From positions 124,001 through 188,000 of the forward strand of contig JAEWRL010000190.1 in assembly GCA_023398955.1 (NCBI GenBank): a DNA stretch of 64,000 bases, written 5' to 3'. Shown piece after piece: positions 31,317-41,160 of the stretch (position 1 is the stretch's first letter; each line of letters starts with the position of its first letter). The notes beneath the pieces were generated by a model. That model saw only the letters and a list, made by a program, of their open reading frames with translations, was not told the DNA's origin and ran no database searches. The position numbers and the translations under genes are program-made. The stretch is from Pseudomonadota bacterium. GTDB lineage: Bacteria > Myxococcota_A > Polyangia > Polyangiales > Polyangiaceae.

Positions 31317-32582
31317 ATGAACCGCTTCATCGCTCGCCAGCCCATCTTCAACCTCCGGAAGGAGGTCGTCGCGTACGAGCTCCTGTTTCGGGACGGGCTG
31401 ACAAACTGCTTCAGCGGGATCGACGGCAACGAGGCCACCCGCCAAGTGCTGCTCAACACCTTTGTCCTCTTCGGGATCAACAGGCTTACCGCGGGCAAAC
31501 CGGCGTTCATCAATTTCCCTCGTGACCTACTCCTGACCGACATGGTGAAGCTCTTCCCGCCCCAAGCGGTCGTCATCGAGCTCCTCGAGGACGTGCTCCC
31601 CGAACCGGAAGTGATCAAAGCTTGTGCCGATCTCGGTGAGCTCGGTTACACCCTCGCTCTCGACGATGTGGTGGACCTGAAGCAGCGCGGGGCTTTGGTG
31701 AACCACGCCAAGCTGGTCAAGGTTGACTTCATGGCAAGTACTCAGGAGCAACGGGCCGCGATCGTGGAGGCGGCGCTGCACTCTGGCGTGCAATTGCTCG
31801 CTGAAAAGGTAGAGACCCTCGATGAGTTTGAGCGCGCGGCAGCGGCCGGCTATACGATGTTCCAAGGCTACTTCTTCGCGAAGCCAGAGATTCTACGGAA
31901 ACGCGACATTCCCGCGAATCGCGCTCAGCATCTTCGCCTCATCCGAGAGCTCCACTCGCGAGAGGTCGTCATTGACCGTCTCGAGACCATCATCAAACAG
32001 GAGATGTCGCTCTCCTACCGCTTGCTCCGCTACATCAACTCCCCCGTCTATGGCTTGCGCTCGGAGGTGAAATCGATACGCCATGCCCTCACGCTGCTCG
32101 GCGAACGAGACGTGCGGCGTTGGGCGCTCCTGGCTGCCATTTCCAGCACGGCCTCGGACAAGCCTGCGGAACTGCTACAGACGGGCCTTCAGCGTGCGCG
32201 CATCTGTGAGGTGCTCGCCAGCGCGGCCGGTTTTCGCGACAGGGACGCGGCGGACGAACTCTTCTTGACGGGTCTGTTCTCCGTCATCGACGCGCTCCTT
32301 GATGCTCCGCTCACTGACGTGCTCGAGGACGTCAGCGTGCCGGTGCGCGCTGCAGCTGCGCTACGCGGACAAGCGGGCCCGTTTCGGACGGTGCTGGAGG
32401 TGGCCCTCGCCTATGAGAAGGGCGACTGGGAGTGCCTGGCCCAGAACTCCGAGAACCTCGCGATCGCACCAGACGCCCTCACCGAGGTGTTCGTCGATGC
32501 TGTCGACTGGGCGCAACAGGCGACTCAATCCCAGGCGACGCCCGTTTGGGCGACCATTCCGCCACTCCCTCAAACCCTCTGA
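31317..32582 (+). CDS. EAL-HDOD signalling protein with degenerate EAL site
   Basis: 421 aa. N-terminal EAL-like domain (RFIARQPIFNLRKEVVAYEL, LFRDG) and C-terminal HDOD domain (MSLSYRLLRYINSPVYGLRS, EVKSIRHALTLLGERDVRRW). The EAL triad is ELL, and the DDFG-type metal site reads DDVV, so c-di-GMP hydrolysis is unlikely; the lysine motif (AEKVET) remains. Proteins of this build (YuxH/CdgJ type) affect motility in other bacteria. It lies next to the flagellar locus and is 160 nt downstream of the SprA-like gene. Confidence 0.88.
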   Translation: MNRFIARQPIFNLRKEVVAYELLFRDGLTNCFSGIDGNEATRQVLLNTFVLFGINRLTAGKPAFINFPRDLLLTDMVKLFPPQAVVIELLEDVLPEPEVIKACADLGELGYTLALDDVVDLKQRGALVNHAKLVKVDFMASTQEQRAAIVEAALHSGVQLLAEKVETLDEFERAAAAGYTMFQGYFFAKPEILRKRDIPANRAQHLRLIRELHSREVVIDRLETIIKQEMSLSYRLLRYINSPVYGLRSEVKSIRHALTLLGERDVRRWALLAAISSTASDKPAELLQTGLQRARICEVLASAAGFRDRDAADELFLTGLFSVIDALLDAPLTDVLEDVSVPVRAAAALRGQAGPFRTVLEVALAYEKGDWECLAQNSENLAIAPDALTEVFVDAVDWAQQATQSQATPVWATIPPLPQTL

Positions 32583-32598
32583 CCCACGGAGAGCCGCG

Positions 32599-33282
32599 CT
32601 AGAAAGGCAAGCCTTGCGCCGCACAGAGGAACTTGAGGTAAGGCCTGCTCAGGGCAAGGCGCTCCGCCATCATTTCCGGAAGATTGCGGGACACGACCTG
32701 GCGCTCCGTAAGGGACAGGATGGCGATGTGATCCTTGCGCATCAAGTCTCGGACGAAAGGGTGGTCCGCACCGATTCCGCGCGGCGCGCGCTTCAACGAA
32801 TCCCCGCTCAGTTCGAAGTGCTCTCGGAACGACGGCGCGAAGGCTGCCTTCTGCCAGGCCTTGGGCTTTTCCAGGATGCGCTCCCGGATGAGCGCGAGCA
32901 CTTCCGGCTCAGGATGCCAGATGCCACTTCCGAGGAAGCACTCCTCTGGCGAGACGTGGAGATAGAGCCCCGGAGCGTGAACATCTTTGCCTGCTTCGTG
33001 CCGAAACTGAATGCCTACATTCGTCTTGTACGGCGACTTGTCCGCCGAGAAGCGGACATCGCGGTTCACGCGCATCAGCGACCCGCCGACCTTTTTGTCG
33101 CTCGCCACGAAGTGCCTCGATATCCCGCGCAAACGCGGCGCGAAGTCACGAATCAGTGCCAGCGCTGGCTCGCGCACGTTCCGCTCGTACTCGGCCTTGT
33201 GCTGCTCGAAGAACTCTCGCGAGTTGTTCAACGTCAATCGCGTCAAGAACTGGAAGGTTTGCGAGCTGAAGTAGTTGGGCAT
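32599..33282 (-). CDS. DUF2461 family protein
   Basis: 227 aa from ATG at 33282 (ATG 33300 also possible). The family pattern is clear: FLTRLTLNNSREFFEQHKAE, YERNVREPALALIRDFAPRL, FSADKSPYKTNVGIQFRHEA and GLYLHVSPEECFLGSGIWHP. Widespread in bacteria, function not known. Convergent with the EAL-HDOD gene, stops 16 nt apart. Confidence 0.88.
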   Translation of the reverse strand: MPNYFSSQTFQFLTRLTLNNSREFFEQHKAEYERNVREPALALIRDFAPRLRGISRHFVASDKKVGGSLMRVNRDVRFSADKSPYKTNVGIQFRHEAGKDVHAPGLYLHVSPEECFLGSGIWHPEPEVLALIRERILEKPKAWQKAAFAPSFREHFELSGDSLKRAPRGIGADHPFVRDLMRKDHIAILSLTERQVVSRNLPEMMAERLALSRPYLKFLCAAQGLPF

Positions 33283-33368
33283 GGCGCCGCATCCTGGCAT
33301 GGTGCGCGAGAGGTATGGAGCAGCAGAGCCTAGGACGCCAGACCCGGATCGAAGTGATCCACCTTGGC

Positions 33369-34238
33369 CTACTCGAAAACGACGGTCTTGTTGCCGTAAA
33401 CGAGCACTCGGTCTTCGAGGTGCAACCGCACTGCTCGGGCCAGAACGACCTTCTCGAGATCACGACCCTTGCGGGTCAGGTCGCTCACCAGATCCCGATG
33501 CGAGCAGCGCACCACGTCCTGCTCGATAATGGGGCCCTCGTCGAGGGTTGCCGTGGCGTAGTGCGCGGTCGCTCCAACGAGCTTCACGCCTCGCTCGTAG
33601 GCCTGATGATAGGGCCTGCCGCCGATGAAGGCGGGCAAGAACGAATGGTGAATGTTGATGATGCGGTGGGGCAGTGCCTCGACGAAGCGTCCGCTGAGAA
33701 TCTGCATGTAGCGAGCCAGGACCACAAGGTCTATCCGCTCCTCACTCAACAGATTCAGCAAGCGCTGCTCCTGCTCCTCCTTCGTCTCTGGTGTGATGGG
33801 GAACCATCGAAACGGTACGCCGAACTGCTGAGCGACGGCCTCCAGATCAGGGTGATTGCTGACGACGAGCCCTATCTCGCAACGAAGCTCGCCGGCGCGA
33901 TGGCGTAGCAGCAGGTCGTAGAGGCAGTGATCGTACTTGGAAACGAGGATGGCCACGCGCTTGGACTGCTTGGCGTACTCCACCCGCCAGCTCATCCGAA
34001 AACGTTCACCAACCTCACGCAGGGCACTCTCGAGGGCAACGCGGTCGGTCAACATCTCACTCATGTCGAAGCGAATGCGTTGAAAGAACTGACCCGCCAC
34101 CGGATCCGAATGCTGATCCGAATCGATGATGTTCGCGCCGTGCCCGTACAGGAGCTGAGCCAACGCCGCGACGATACCGCGGCGGTCTTGGCAAGAGACC
34201 AGCAAAGTGGCTAGGTGGGTCGTATCAGCGTTCGACAC
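33369..34238 (-). CDS. purU: Formyltetrahydrofolate deformylase PurU
   Basis: 289 aa, normal length. N-terminal ACT domain (LLVSCQDRRGIVAALAQLLY) and formyl-transferase-like catalytic domain with IINIHHSFLPAFIGGRPYHQ and TLDEGPIIEQDVVRCSH. It releases formate from 10-formyl-THF and balances one-carbon pools. glyA, which charges THF, lies 90 nt upstream on the same strand; the two may be co-transcribed. Confidence 0.95.
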   Translation of the reverse strand: MSNADTTHLATLLVSCQDRRGIVAALAQLLYGHGANIIDSDQHSDPVAGQFFQRIRFDMSEMLTDRVALESALREVGERFRMSWRVEYAKQSKRVAILVSKYDHCLYDLLLRHRAGELRCEIGLVVSNHPDLEAVAQQFGVPFRWFPITPETKEEQEQRLLNLLSEERIDLVVLARYMQILSGRFVEALPHRIINIHHSFLPAFIGGRPYHQAYERGVKLVGATAHYATATLDEGPIIEQDVVRCSHRDLVSDLTRKGRDLEKVVLARAVRLHLEDRVLVYGNKTVVFE

Positions 34239-34327
34239 TGGATGTGCTCTCCTTGGGCCGCGAGAGGAGCGCGAGAGGCGGCCCCCGCCAACGTACCGAC
34301 CTCACACGCTCTCCGCGGCAGCCACCT

Positions 34328-35599
34328 CTACGAGACAGGGATGCCCGGAGCCTGGTGCTGCTTGCAGAGCTCCTTGACCTCACCGGCCACGCGGTTCAGC
34401 ACTGAGTCGTCATCGGGTGCGGAGACGACCTGGTCCATCCACCCCGCCAACGCCGCCATCGCGTCATGGCCCATCCCGCGGGAGGTGAGGGCCGGGGTGC
34501 CAATGCGAAGCCCAGATGGATCGAAGGGCTTCCGTGTATCGAAGGGCACGGAGTTGTAGTTGGCAACGATTCCCGCTCTGTCGAGGGCCCGCGCCGCCAC
34601 CTTCCCCGGCACGCCCTTCGGCGTGAGATCGAGCAAGATGAGGTGATTGTCCGTTCCTCCAGTGACCAGCGAGAAGCCACGGGATGCAAGGTGCTCTGCC
34701 AACACCTTGGCGTTGCTCACTACAGCGGCCGCATACGCCTTGAAGGCCGGCTGACTCGCCTCCTTGGCTGCCACGGCGATCGCTGCCGTTGTATGGTTGT
34801 GTGGCCCACCCTGAAGCCCAGGAAAGACTGCCCTGTCGATCGCCTTGGCGTGCTCCGCCTTGCACATGACGAGCCCGCCGCGTGGACCGCGCAGGGTCTT
34901 GTGCGTGGTGCTCGTTACGACGTCGGCGATACCTACGGGGGTCGGATGCACGCCACCTGCCACGAGGCCGGATATGTGGGAGATGTCCGCGCAGAGGATG
35001 GCCCCCACCTCGTCGGCGATGTCACGGAACTTCTCGAATTCGACGATGCGCGGGTAGGCAGTGGTACCGCACCAGAGGATTTTCGGCTTGTGCTCCTTGG
35101 CCAGGGAGCGCACCTCGTCAAAGTCGATACGTTGGTCGGCGCGCCGCACACCATAAGCAAAGCTCTTGAAATACTTGCCCGTGATGCTGACGTTCCAGCC
35201 GTGGGTCAGGTGACCACCCGCCGGCAATCCGAGACCCATCACTGGATCATGGGGCTCGCAGAAGGCCAGGTAGACCGCCAGGTTCGCGGGGCTACCGCTG
35301 TAGGGCTGCACGTTCACGTGATCGACGCCGAAGAGCGCCCGCAGGCGCGAGCAGGCAAGCTCCTCCACCTTGTCGATGACCTGCTGCCCTTCGTAGTAGC
35401 GCTTGCCGGCATAGCCTTCCGAGTACTTGTTGGTAAGGACGGAGCCGGTGGCTTCCAGGACGGCGCGCGAAACGTAGTTCTCACTAGGAATGAGCCGAAG
35501 CTTCTCAGATTCGCGCACTTCCTCGTCATGAATCAGGGCCGCGACCTCTGGATCGCTGTCGCTCAGCGCTGCTTCTCGGTATCGGTGACTGTCCGCCAT
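34328..35599 (-). CDS. glyA: Serine hydroxymethyltransferase GlyA
   Basis: 423 aa from ATG at 35599 (MADSHRYREAALSDSDPEVA); an upstream in-frame ATG adds 13 residues not typical of the family. Conserved parts: LRLIPSENYVSRAVLEATGS, VNVQPYSGSPANLAVYLAF, PLP lysine in VVTSTTHKTLRGPRGG. The common DMAHIAG reads DISHISG. It interconverts serine and glycine with THF. Upstream of purU. Confidence 0.95.
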   Translation of the reverse strand: MADSHRYREAALSDSDPEVAALIHDEEVRESEKLRLIPSENYVSRAVLEATGSVLTNKYSEGYAGKRYYEGQQVIDKVEELACSRLRALFGVDHVNVQPYSGSPANLAVYLAFCEPHDPVMGLGLPAGGHLTHGWNVSITGKYFKSFAYGVRRADQRIDFDEVRSLAKEHKPKILWCGTTAYPRIVEFEKFRDIADEVGAILCADISHISGLVAGGVHPTPVGIADVVTSTTHKTLRGPRGGLVMCKAEHAKAIDRAVFPGLQGGPHNHTTAAIAVAAKEASQPAFKAYAAAVVSNAKVLAEHLASRGFSLVTGGTDNHLILLDLTPKGVPGKVAARALDRAGIVANYNSVPFDTRKPFDPSGLRIGTPALTSRGMGHDAMAALAGWMDQVVSAPDDDSVLNRVAGEVKELCKQHQAPGIPVS

Positions 35600-35699
35600 G
35601 GGCGGCAAGTTAGTCGCCGCGAAGGCCCTGCGCCACAAGAAACCAAGGCGTTGAAATCACACCTGATATCGCCGCCGGACGCTGGCATTTCGAGTCTGG

Positions 35700-38600
35700 A
35701 TGGAATATGCCCTCTCGACGCTTTCTTGTCGCTGGCTAAACTCGCGCGAACGACGCGCCCACGGCGAACGGTTTCGAAAAGGCATCAGGAGCGTGGACAA
35801 CTCAGGCACAAAGCCGCCCTCGGCACAATCAGGCTCCACCGTGCCTCGCGGCGATCGCGAAAGCCTCGAGTCCGTGGACGGCGAGCGGGCAGCGCCCCCT
35901 GCCGCCTCCTCCCCCTCTGTGGCGAGCGAGGACTTCCTACCGAGCCCGGCGGCGCCCTCTCGCGCTCGACAACCCGAGGCTGCGGGCGCGAAGGCAAGCC
36001 TGCCGCGCCGCGCCATAGCCCCACCTCGTCCAATCGCGTTGCCCGAGGAACCGGAACCGCCTGGCACGCGTGTCGAGATCCCAGCGCCCGTCGCACCCGC
36101 GCCCGCACTGCGCATCCGCAACCCGATCGATCTGGCGCGACGCCTCAAATTCCGGCCGCGGGCACGTGCCGTCGAGGCAGAGGCAGAGGCAGAGGCAGAG
36201 CTGGGCAGCGGTCCACCCAGCATCCCTTCGGCGGCGAGCGTCGCGGGTGCAGGCCGGGAAGAGCTGGCTGAGGGTGGTACGCCGGGTCCAGCTCCCATTG
36301 GCCCGGGTCACGTCATCGCCGACCGCTATCAGGTGCTGGGACTGCTCGGCGAAGGCGGCATGGGCGTCGTCTACCGCTGCCAGGACGAGCTGAGCGGGCA
36401 ACACGTAGCCCTGAAACGGGTGGTGGTCCCGGAAGCGAAGCTGCGCCGCGACTATGTCATGTGGTTCTACAAGGAGTCGCGCGCCCTCGCAGCTCTGGAC
36501 CACCCTGGCATCGTTCGCGCCAAGGACTTCGGACAGCTGGTGGACGGATCGCCCTATCTCGTCATGGAGCTCGTGGATGGCGTCTCCCTCCATGATCTGA
36601 GCTATGCGCGGCTGCCCTTTCCCGTCGTGTGGACGGTGATTGACCAGATGCTGAGCGCCCTCGCACACGCTCATGCACGCGGCGTCATCCACGGCGATCT
36701 GAAGCCATCCAACATCCTGGTCGAAGAGCTCGAAGGTCGTCCACCGCGCATCCGCATCCTAGATTTTGGGCTTGCTTGGCTGAAGCAGGACCCCCACGAC
36801 GAGCGGCTCGACGGCGCTAAGGCGCTCGAATTCGCACCTCATGCCGGCGCCGGGACGCCGGGCTACATGGCCCCCGAGCAGATTCAGCACGAGATGCACC
36901 ACGTCTGTGGAGCCACGGACCTGTACTCGGTCGGCTGCATCCTCTACCGCATGCTGAGCGGTCAGGCGCCCTTCACTGGCGAATCCCGACAGCTGCTCAA
37001 GCGTCACGCCTTCGAGAAGCCAGCTCGCCTCGAGGCCGCCATCGCCGCTCCAGAAGGGGTCGCCGAGTTCACCGAGCGGCTCCTCGCCAAGCGACCTTGG
37101 GACCGTTGGGATTTCGCCGCCGACGCCCGCGCAGAATGGCAGGCGTGGAGCCCTGCCGCGGAGCAGCCCGCCAAGGTGTGGAAGCTGCCACGCATTCGTC
37201 GTCATAGCCGTGGCTCGGAAATCAAGGCAATCGGACACGCGGCTGCCGCGTCCGGCAACCAGCGTTTGGCAGCAGTGCTCGATAGAGCGCCGGGCCTACT
37301 CAACATGCGGCCGAGTCCACTCGTGGGGCGCGAGGAGATTCGGGCCCTGCTGCGCAAGCATGCGACCGAGATAGCAGCTGGGACTCCGCCCCTTCACCGT
37401 GTCGTGCTGTTGACCGGCCCCGCCGGTGTCGGCAAGAGCCGCATCGCCGAGTGGCTCTGCGCGGTCCTGCACGAAGAAGGGACGATGGTGCCCCTGCGGG
37501 CGCGCTACCGTCCCGTGAGCACGCCCCTCGACGGCCTCATGGGGGCAGTGACTCAGTACTTCAACTTCGAACGAGCAAGCCGGGATACGATCGAACGCTC
37601 GCTTCTCGCTCGCTGGAAAGTGGCGCGCGACGACAAGCAGGGGCGCACCTGGGTGGCAGGCGTGGCGGAGTGGCTCCGCCCGTTGGGTCCCATGAGTGAC
37701 CAGCCCATCGGGCCGAGCGGAGTGCGATTCACTCTGGACACGCTGGATGCCCGGCGCATGGTCACGCGTTACACGCTACGACGCATCGCCCGACGCCGGC
37801 CGCTGCTCTTCTGGCTCGACGATCTGCAGCACGCAAACGACCGTACCTTCGAGGGCTTGCTCAAGTTCGCCTCGGAGGAGCCTGAGCAGCGAATGCTCAT
37901 CATCGCGACGGCGCGCTCCGAGGATCTTCAGGTTGGTGGACGCGCCACCGAGAACATTCAAGCGCTTCAGGAGGCGCTCAACGGCGAAACGGTGGAAGTG
38001 CAGCCGATGCCACCGGACGTGACCCGTGAGCTGTTGCGGGCCTCGCTTCCCCTGCAGGACGCCGCCGTCGAGGAGGCCGCTCGCCGCAGCCGAGGTAACC
38101 CGTTGTTCGCACTCCAGCAGCTGCACGCCTGGGCTCTCGCGGGCGAGATGGAGCTCATCGACGGCGTCTACTGCGTGGCGAACGAGGTCCTGTCCGTCAA
38201 GCCGCAGACCACGGCGGAGCTCTGGGACAGTCGGGTCTCGGCGTTGCCCGTCGAACACCGGTTGGGCGCCTATGCCGCCGCAAGCCTGGGTGCCGATATT
38301 CGCCTGGAGGTGCTGACAGCGTTGCTCGAGAGCCTCGGGCTACCCGCACAGCAGGTGGTGGAGAGCCTTCAGCACGCCGAGATCATCCTCCCTCGCGGGC
38401 CCGCCCGCTTCACTTGGCCTCACGCACTCCTCCAAGAGCACCTGAGCGAGAAGCTGACCCAGCGCGATGACGTGCGACGGGTGCTGCGCTCGGCCGCGGA
38501 GGCGTTGACCAAGCATCCGCTGGCGGGGACACGCCGCGTCGTAAGGCAGCGCGTCATCAATTTGCTGATGGCAGGGGACCCCGACGCCGCCTCGGCGCTC

Positions 38601-39767
38601 CTTTTCGAGTACCTAGAGCTCGCCTGGAACGGGGCCCGCGATCCCTCGGCTTCTCTCGCGGATCTGGAGCTCTTCAAGGGCAAGCTGCAAGGCAAGTCCC
38701 TGGCCCTCAAGCACCGCTGGCAGGCAGAGGCCCTCCGTCACGTCGGGCGGCCCGAGGACGCCGTCATGCACGCCGAGATCGGCCGCAGCAGCTTCGAAGA
38801 GCTCGGCGATCGGGAGAATGCTGCTCATTGCGAGCGTCTCCTTGGACACCTGAAGAGCGAGCGCGGTGCGCCCGCCGATGGCCTGCTCCTGGTGCACCGC
38901 GCCCACGCCACCTTCGAGGCTTTGAGTCACGTCGCTGGACAGGCGCAGTGTGAGGTCGTCGCAGGCGAGATCCAGTACCTGCTGGGTCGCTACGACGTCG
39001 CGCGGGCCCAGGTCGAGCGGGGCGAACGCAGTTTCGCGAAGCTCGGACAGCCGCTGGGGCGGGGACAGTGCCTGCTCTTGCTCTCGTGGATCGAGCACTC
39101 CGAGGGCGCTACCGAGAGGGCACGGCGTTTCACCCTCGAGGCGCGGGGCGAGTTCGAGAAAGCGGGCTACCGGCTCGGGGTGGCGCAAGCCAATGTATCG
39201 CTCGCCCACGTCGAGCACCGGCTGCTCAACTACTACAACGCCGAACGCGGCGCCCTGGAAGCGCTGAGCATGTTCCGAGGCCTCAGCAACCCACGTGGCC
39301 AGGCTGCCTGCGAGCGGCTTCTGGCCATGGTGGGTCTCGACGTGGACGACCTGGACATGGCGGAGCTCCACATCGATCGCGCCAGGGAGCTCTACACGGC
39401 CATGGGCGACCCCTGGGGGGATCTGGAAACCAAGCTGTTGCAGGCGCAGCTCTTCCTGGCCAGGCATGAGGTGCAGGTGGCGCACCGCGAGCTAGAGTCG
39501 TGCGCGGTCGAAGGCGTGCAAGAGCCGGAACCCCGTCAGCACCTGCTGCTCACCCGAGCCTGGCTGAAGGCTCTCCGAGGGGATACCGCTGACAGCCTAG
39601 AGCTCATCGATGCAGCGGCTCAGGCCTTCGATCAGCGGATGCGCGTGGGAGACCACACGCCCCACTTGCTCGCGAGGCTGAGCCGCCTGGAATGGCCGGC
39701 CCACATCGGGAGTCGCATCGACGCTTGGAGGCTGGTGCTCATCGATCGCCCGCGGCGCGCGACGTAG
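35700..39767 (+). CDS. Giant Ser/Thr kinase fused to AAA ATPase and TPR-like repeats
   Basis: 1355 aa. Residues ~1-205 are disordered (Pro/Ala/Glu, with an EAEAEAEAEAE run at ~159-169). Kinase at ~208-480: GEGGMGVVYR glycine loop, VALKRVV lysine, catalytic loop HGDLKPSN (HRD changed to HGD), DFGLAWL, and GTPGYMAPEQI. An AAA/STAND-type ATPase follows with Walker A GPAGVGKSR near 574 and Walker B LLFWLDDLQHAN. Residues ~1000-1320 are helical repeats (EELGDRENAAHCERLLGHLK and similar). This build is common in Myxococcota signalling. HGD suggests altered activation-loop control, not loss of activity. Target unknown. Confidence 0.88.
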   Translation: MEYALSTLSCRWLNSRERRAHGERFRKGIRSVDNSGTKPPSAQSGSTVPRGDRESLESVDGERAAPPAASSPSVASEDFLPSPAAPSRARQPEAAGAKASLPRRAIAPPRPIALPEEPEPPGTRVEIPAPVAPAPALRIRNPIDLARRLKFRPRARAVEAEAEAEAELGSGPPSIPSAASVAGAGREELAEGGTPGPAPIGPGHVIADRYQVLGLLGEGGMGVVYRCQDELSGQHVALKRVVVPEAKLRRDYVMWFYKESRALAALDHPGIVRAKDFGQLVDGSPYLVMELVDGVSLHDLSYARLPFPVVWTVIDQMLSALAHAHARGVIHGDLKPSNILVEELEGRPPRIRILDFGLAWLKQDPHDERLDGAKALEFAPHAGAGTPGYMAPEQIQHEMHHVCGATDLYSVGCILYRMLSGQAPFTGESRQLLKRHAFEKPARLEAAIAAPEGVAEFTERLLAKRPWDRWDFAADARAEWQAWSPAAEQPAKVWKLPRIRRHSRGSEIKAIGHAAAASGNQRLAAVLDRAPGLLNMRPSPLVGREEIRALLRKHATEIAAGTPPLHRVVLLTGPAGVGKSRIAEWLCAVLHEEGTMVPLRARYRPVSTPLDGLMGAVTQYFNFERASRDTIERSLLARWKVARDDKQGRTWVAGVAEWLRPLGPMSDQPIGPSGVRFTLDTLDARRMVTRYTLRRIARRRPLLFWLDDLQHANDRTFEGLLKFASEEPEQRMLIIATARSEDLQVGGRATENIQALQEALNGETVEVQPMPPDVTRELLRASLPLQDAAVEEAARRSRGNPLFALQQLHAWALAGEMELIDGVYCVANEVLSVKPQTTAELWDSRVSALPVEHRLGAYAAASLGADIRLEVLTALLESLGLPAQQVVESLQHAEIILPRGPARFTWPHALLQEHLSEKLTQRDDVRRVLRSAAEALTKHPLAGTRRVVRQRVINLLMAGDPDAASALLFEYLELAWNGARDPSASLADLELFKGKLQGKSLALKHRWQAEALRHVGRPEDAVMHAEIGRSSFEELGDRENAAHCERLLGHLKSERGAPADGLLLVHRAHATFEALSHVAGQAQCEVVAGEIQYLLGRYDVARAQVERGERSFAKLGQPLGRGQCLLLLSWIEHSEGATERARRFTLEARGEFEKAGYRLGVAQANVSLAHVEHRLLNYYNAERGALEALSMFRGLSNPRGQAACERLLAMVGLDVDDLDMAELHIDRARELYTAMGDPWGDLETKLLQAQLFLARHEVQVAHRELESCAVEGVQEPEPRQHLLLTRAWLKALRGDTADSLELIDAAAQAFDQRMRVGDHTPHLLARLSRLEWPAHIGSRIDAWRLVLIDRPRRAT
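36173..36201 (+). repeat. In-frame hexanucleotide repeat (GAGGCA)n
   Basis: About four and a half copies of GAGGCA in the disordered N-terminal part of the giant kinase, coding for alternating Glu-Ala. Unit gain or loss would change protein length by two residues without frameshift. Confidence 0.85.
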
Positions 39768-39839
39768 AACGACCCGGGGTCGCGCTCGACACGACCCGGG
39801 AAGCACAAGCCGCGACACGCATCAACGAGGAGGCAGACG

Positions 39840-41147
39840 ATGACCATGAAGGGACCGAGATCAGAAGAACTGCGAAGGCGCGCCGAGATCCTGATGCCAG
39901 GCGGTGTGAACAGCCCGGTGCGCGCGTTTCGCGCCGTCGGCGGCTCGCCACCGTTCATCGCCCGCGCGAGGGGCTCTAAGCTCTTCGATTGTGACGGCAA
40001 TGATTACATCGACTACGTCGGTTCTTGGGGGCCCGCAATCCTCGGACATGCCGAGCCCCGTGTCGTTGCTGCCGTCCAGGCAGCGGCCCACGACGGGCTG
40101 AGCTACGGCGCTCCCACCGAATTGGAGGTCGTCTTTGCCGAGAAGCTGCAGACGCTCTATCCCAGCCTGGAAATGCTGCGCTGCGTATCAAGCGGTACCG
40201 AGGCGACGATGAGCGCCTTGCGCGCAGCGCGCGGCTTCACGGGACGCGACCTGGTGGTCAAGTTCGACGGAGGCTACCACGGCCACGCCGACACGCTCTT
40301 GGTTCAGGCTGGCAGCGGTGCTGCCACGTTCGGCAGCCCGGACTCCAAGGGCGTGCCCACCGCGAGCGTCGCCCACACCCTGAGTTTGCCGTACAATGAC
40401 GTCGCTGGGCTCGAGCGGCTCTTCGCCTCCCGCGGCACGGAGATCGCCGCCGTCATCGTCGAGCCAGTGGCTGGAAACATGGGCTGTGTGCCGCCAGGGC
40501 CGGGCTTCCTGGAACGGCTGTTGCAACTCTGCGAGAGCGCCGGCAGCGTTTGTGTTTTCGACGAGGTGATGACGGGCTGCCGCCTGGCCGCTGGCGGAGC
40601 CCAAGAACGCTTCGGACTGCGACCGCACATGACGTGCCTCGGCAAGATCGTAGGCGGAGGCATGCCCCTCGCTGTTTATGGCGGGAAGGCGGAGATCATG
40701 CACCAGGTGTCTCCGCTTGGACCCGTCTATCAGGCGGGAACCCTGAGCGGGAACCCCCTCGCGGTCAGCGCGGGACTGGCAACCCTCGCGGCACTCGATC
40801 GATCGCTCTACGAACGACTCGAAGGGCTGGGCTCAAGGCTGGAGCGCGGGCTCACGGACGCCATGGCCAGAGCGGGAGCCGAAGGCTGCGTGCAGAGGGT
40901 CGGGTCGATGCTGACCGTCTTCTTCTGCAAGGGCCCGGTGCGAAACTATGCCGAGGCGGCACAGACGGATCGGCAAAGCTTCGCACGTTGGCATGGTGCG
41001 CTGCTCGCGCGGGGCGTCTATTGGCCACCATCCCAGTTCGAGGCGGCATTCGTGTCAGACGCCCACTCTGAGGATGACATTCAACGCACCGTGCAGGCGG
41101 CGGAAGAGGCCTGGGTCGAAGCGCGGCAGCAGGCAAGTAGCCGCTGA
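39840..41147 (+). CDS. hemL: Glutamate-1-semialdehyde 2,1-aminomutase HemL
   Basis: 435 aa. AGGAGG lies 7 nt before ATG 39840. Conserved: ILMPGGVNSPVRAFRAVGGS, MLRCVSSGTEATMSALRAAR, FDGGYHGHADTLL, and the PLP lysine in CLGKIVGGGMPLAVYGG. The usual FDEVMTGFR reads FDEVMTGCR. It makes 5-aminolevulinate for heme by the C5 route, so the organism would use glutamyl-tRNA for heme. 72 nt after the kinase. Confidence 0.95.
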   Translation: MTMKGPRSEELRRRAEILMPGGVNSPVRAFRAVGGSPPFIARARGSKLFDCDGNDYIDYVGSWGPAILGHAEPRVVAAVQAAAHDGLSYGAPTELEVVFAEKLQTLYPSLEMLRCVSSGTEATMSALRAARGFTGRDLVVKFDGGYHGHADTLLVQAGSGAATFGSPDSKGVPTASVAHTLSLPYNDVAGLERLFASRGTEIAAVIVEPVAGNMGCVPPGPGFLERLLQLCESAGSVCVFDEVMTGCRLAAGGAQERFGLRPHMTCLGKIVGGGMPLAVYGGKAEIMHQVSPLGPVYQAGTLSGNPLAVSAGLATLAALDRSLYERLEGLGSRLERGLTDAMARAGAEGCVQRVGSMLTVFFCKGPVRNYAEAAQTDRQSFARWHGALLARGVYWPPSQFEAAFVSDAHSEDDIQRTVQAAEEAWVEARQQASSR

Positions 41148-41160
41148 CCGCCACACCACG

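Noticed and set aside
34466..36271. Plus-strand 601-codon open frame
   Set aside because: Antisense to glyA and out of frame with the giant kinase.
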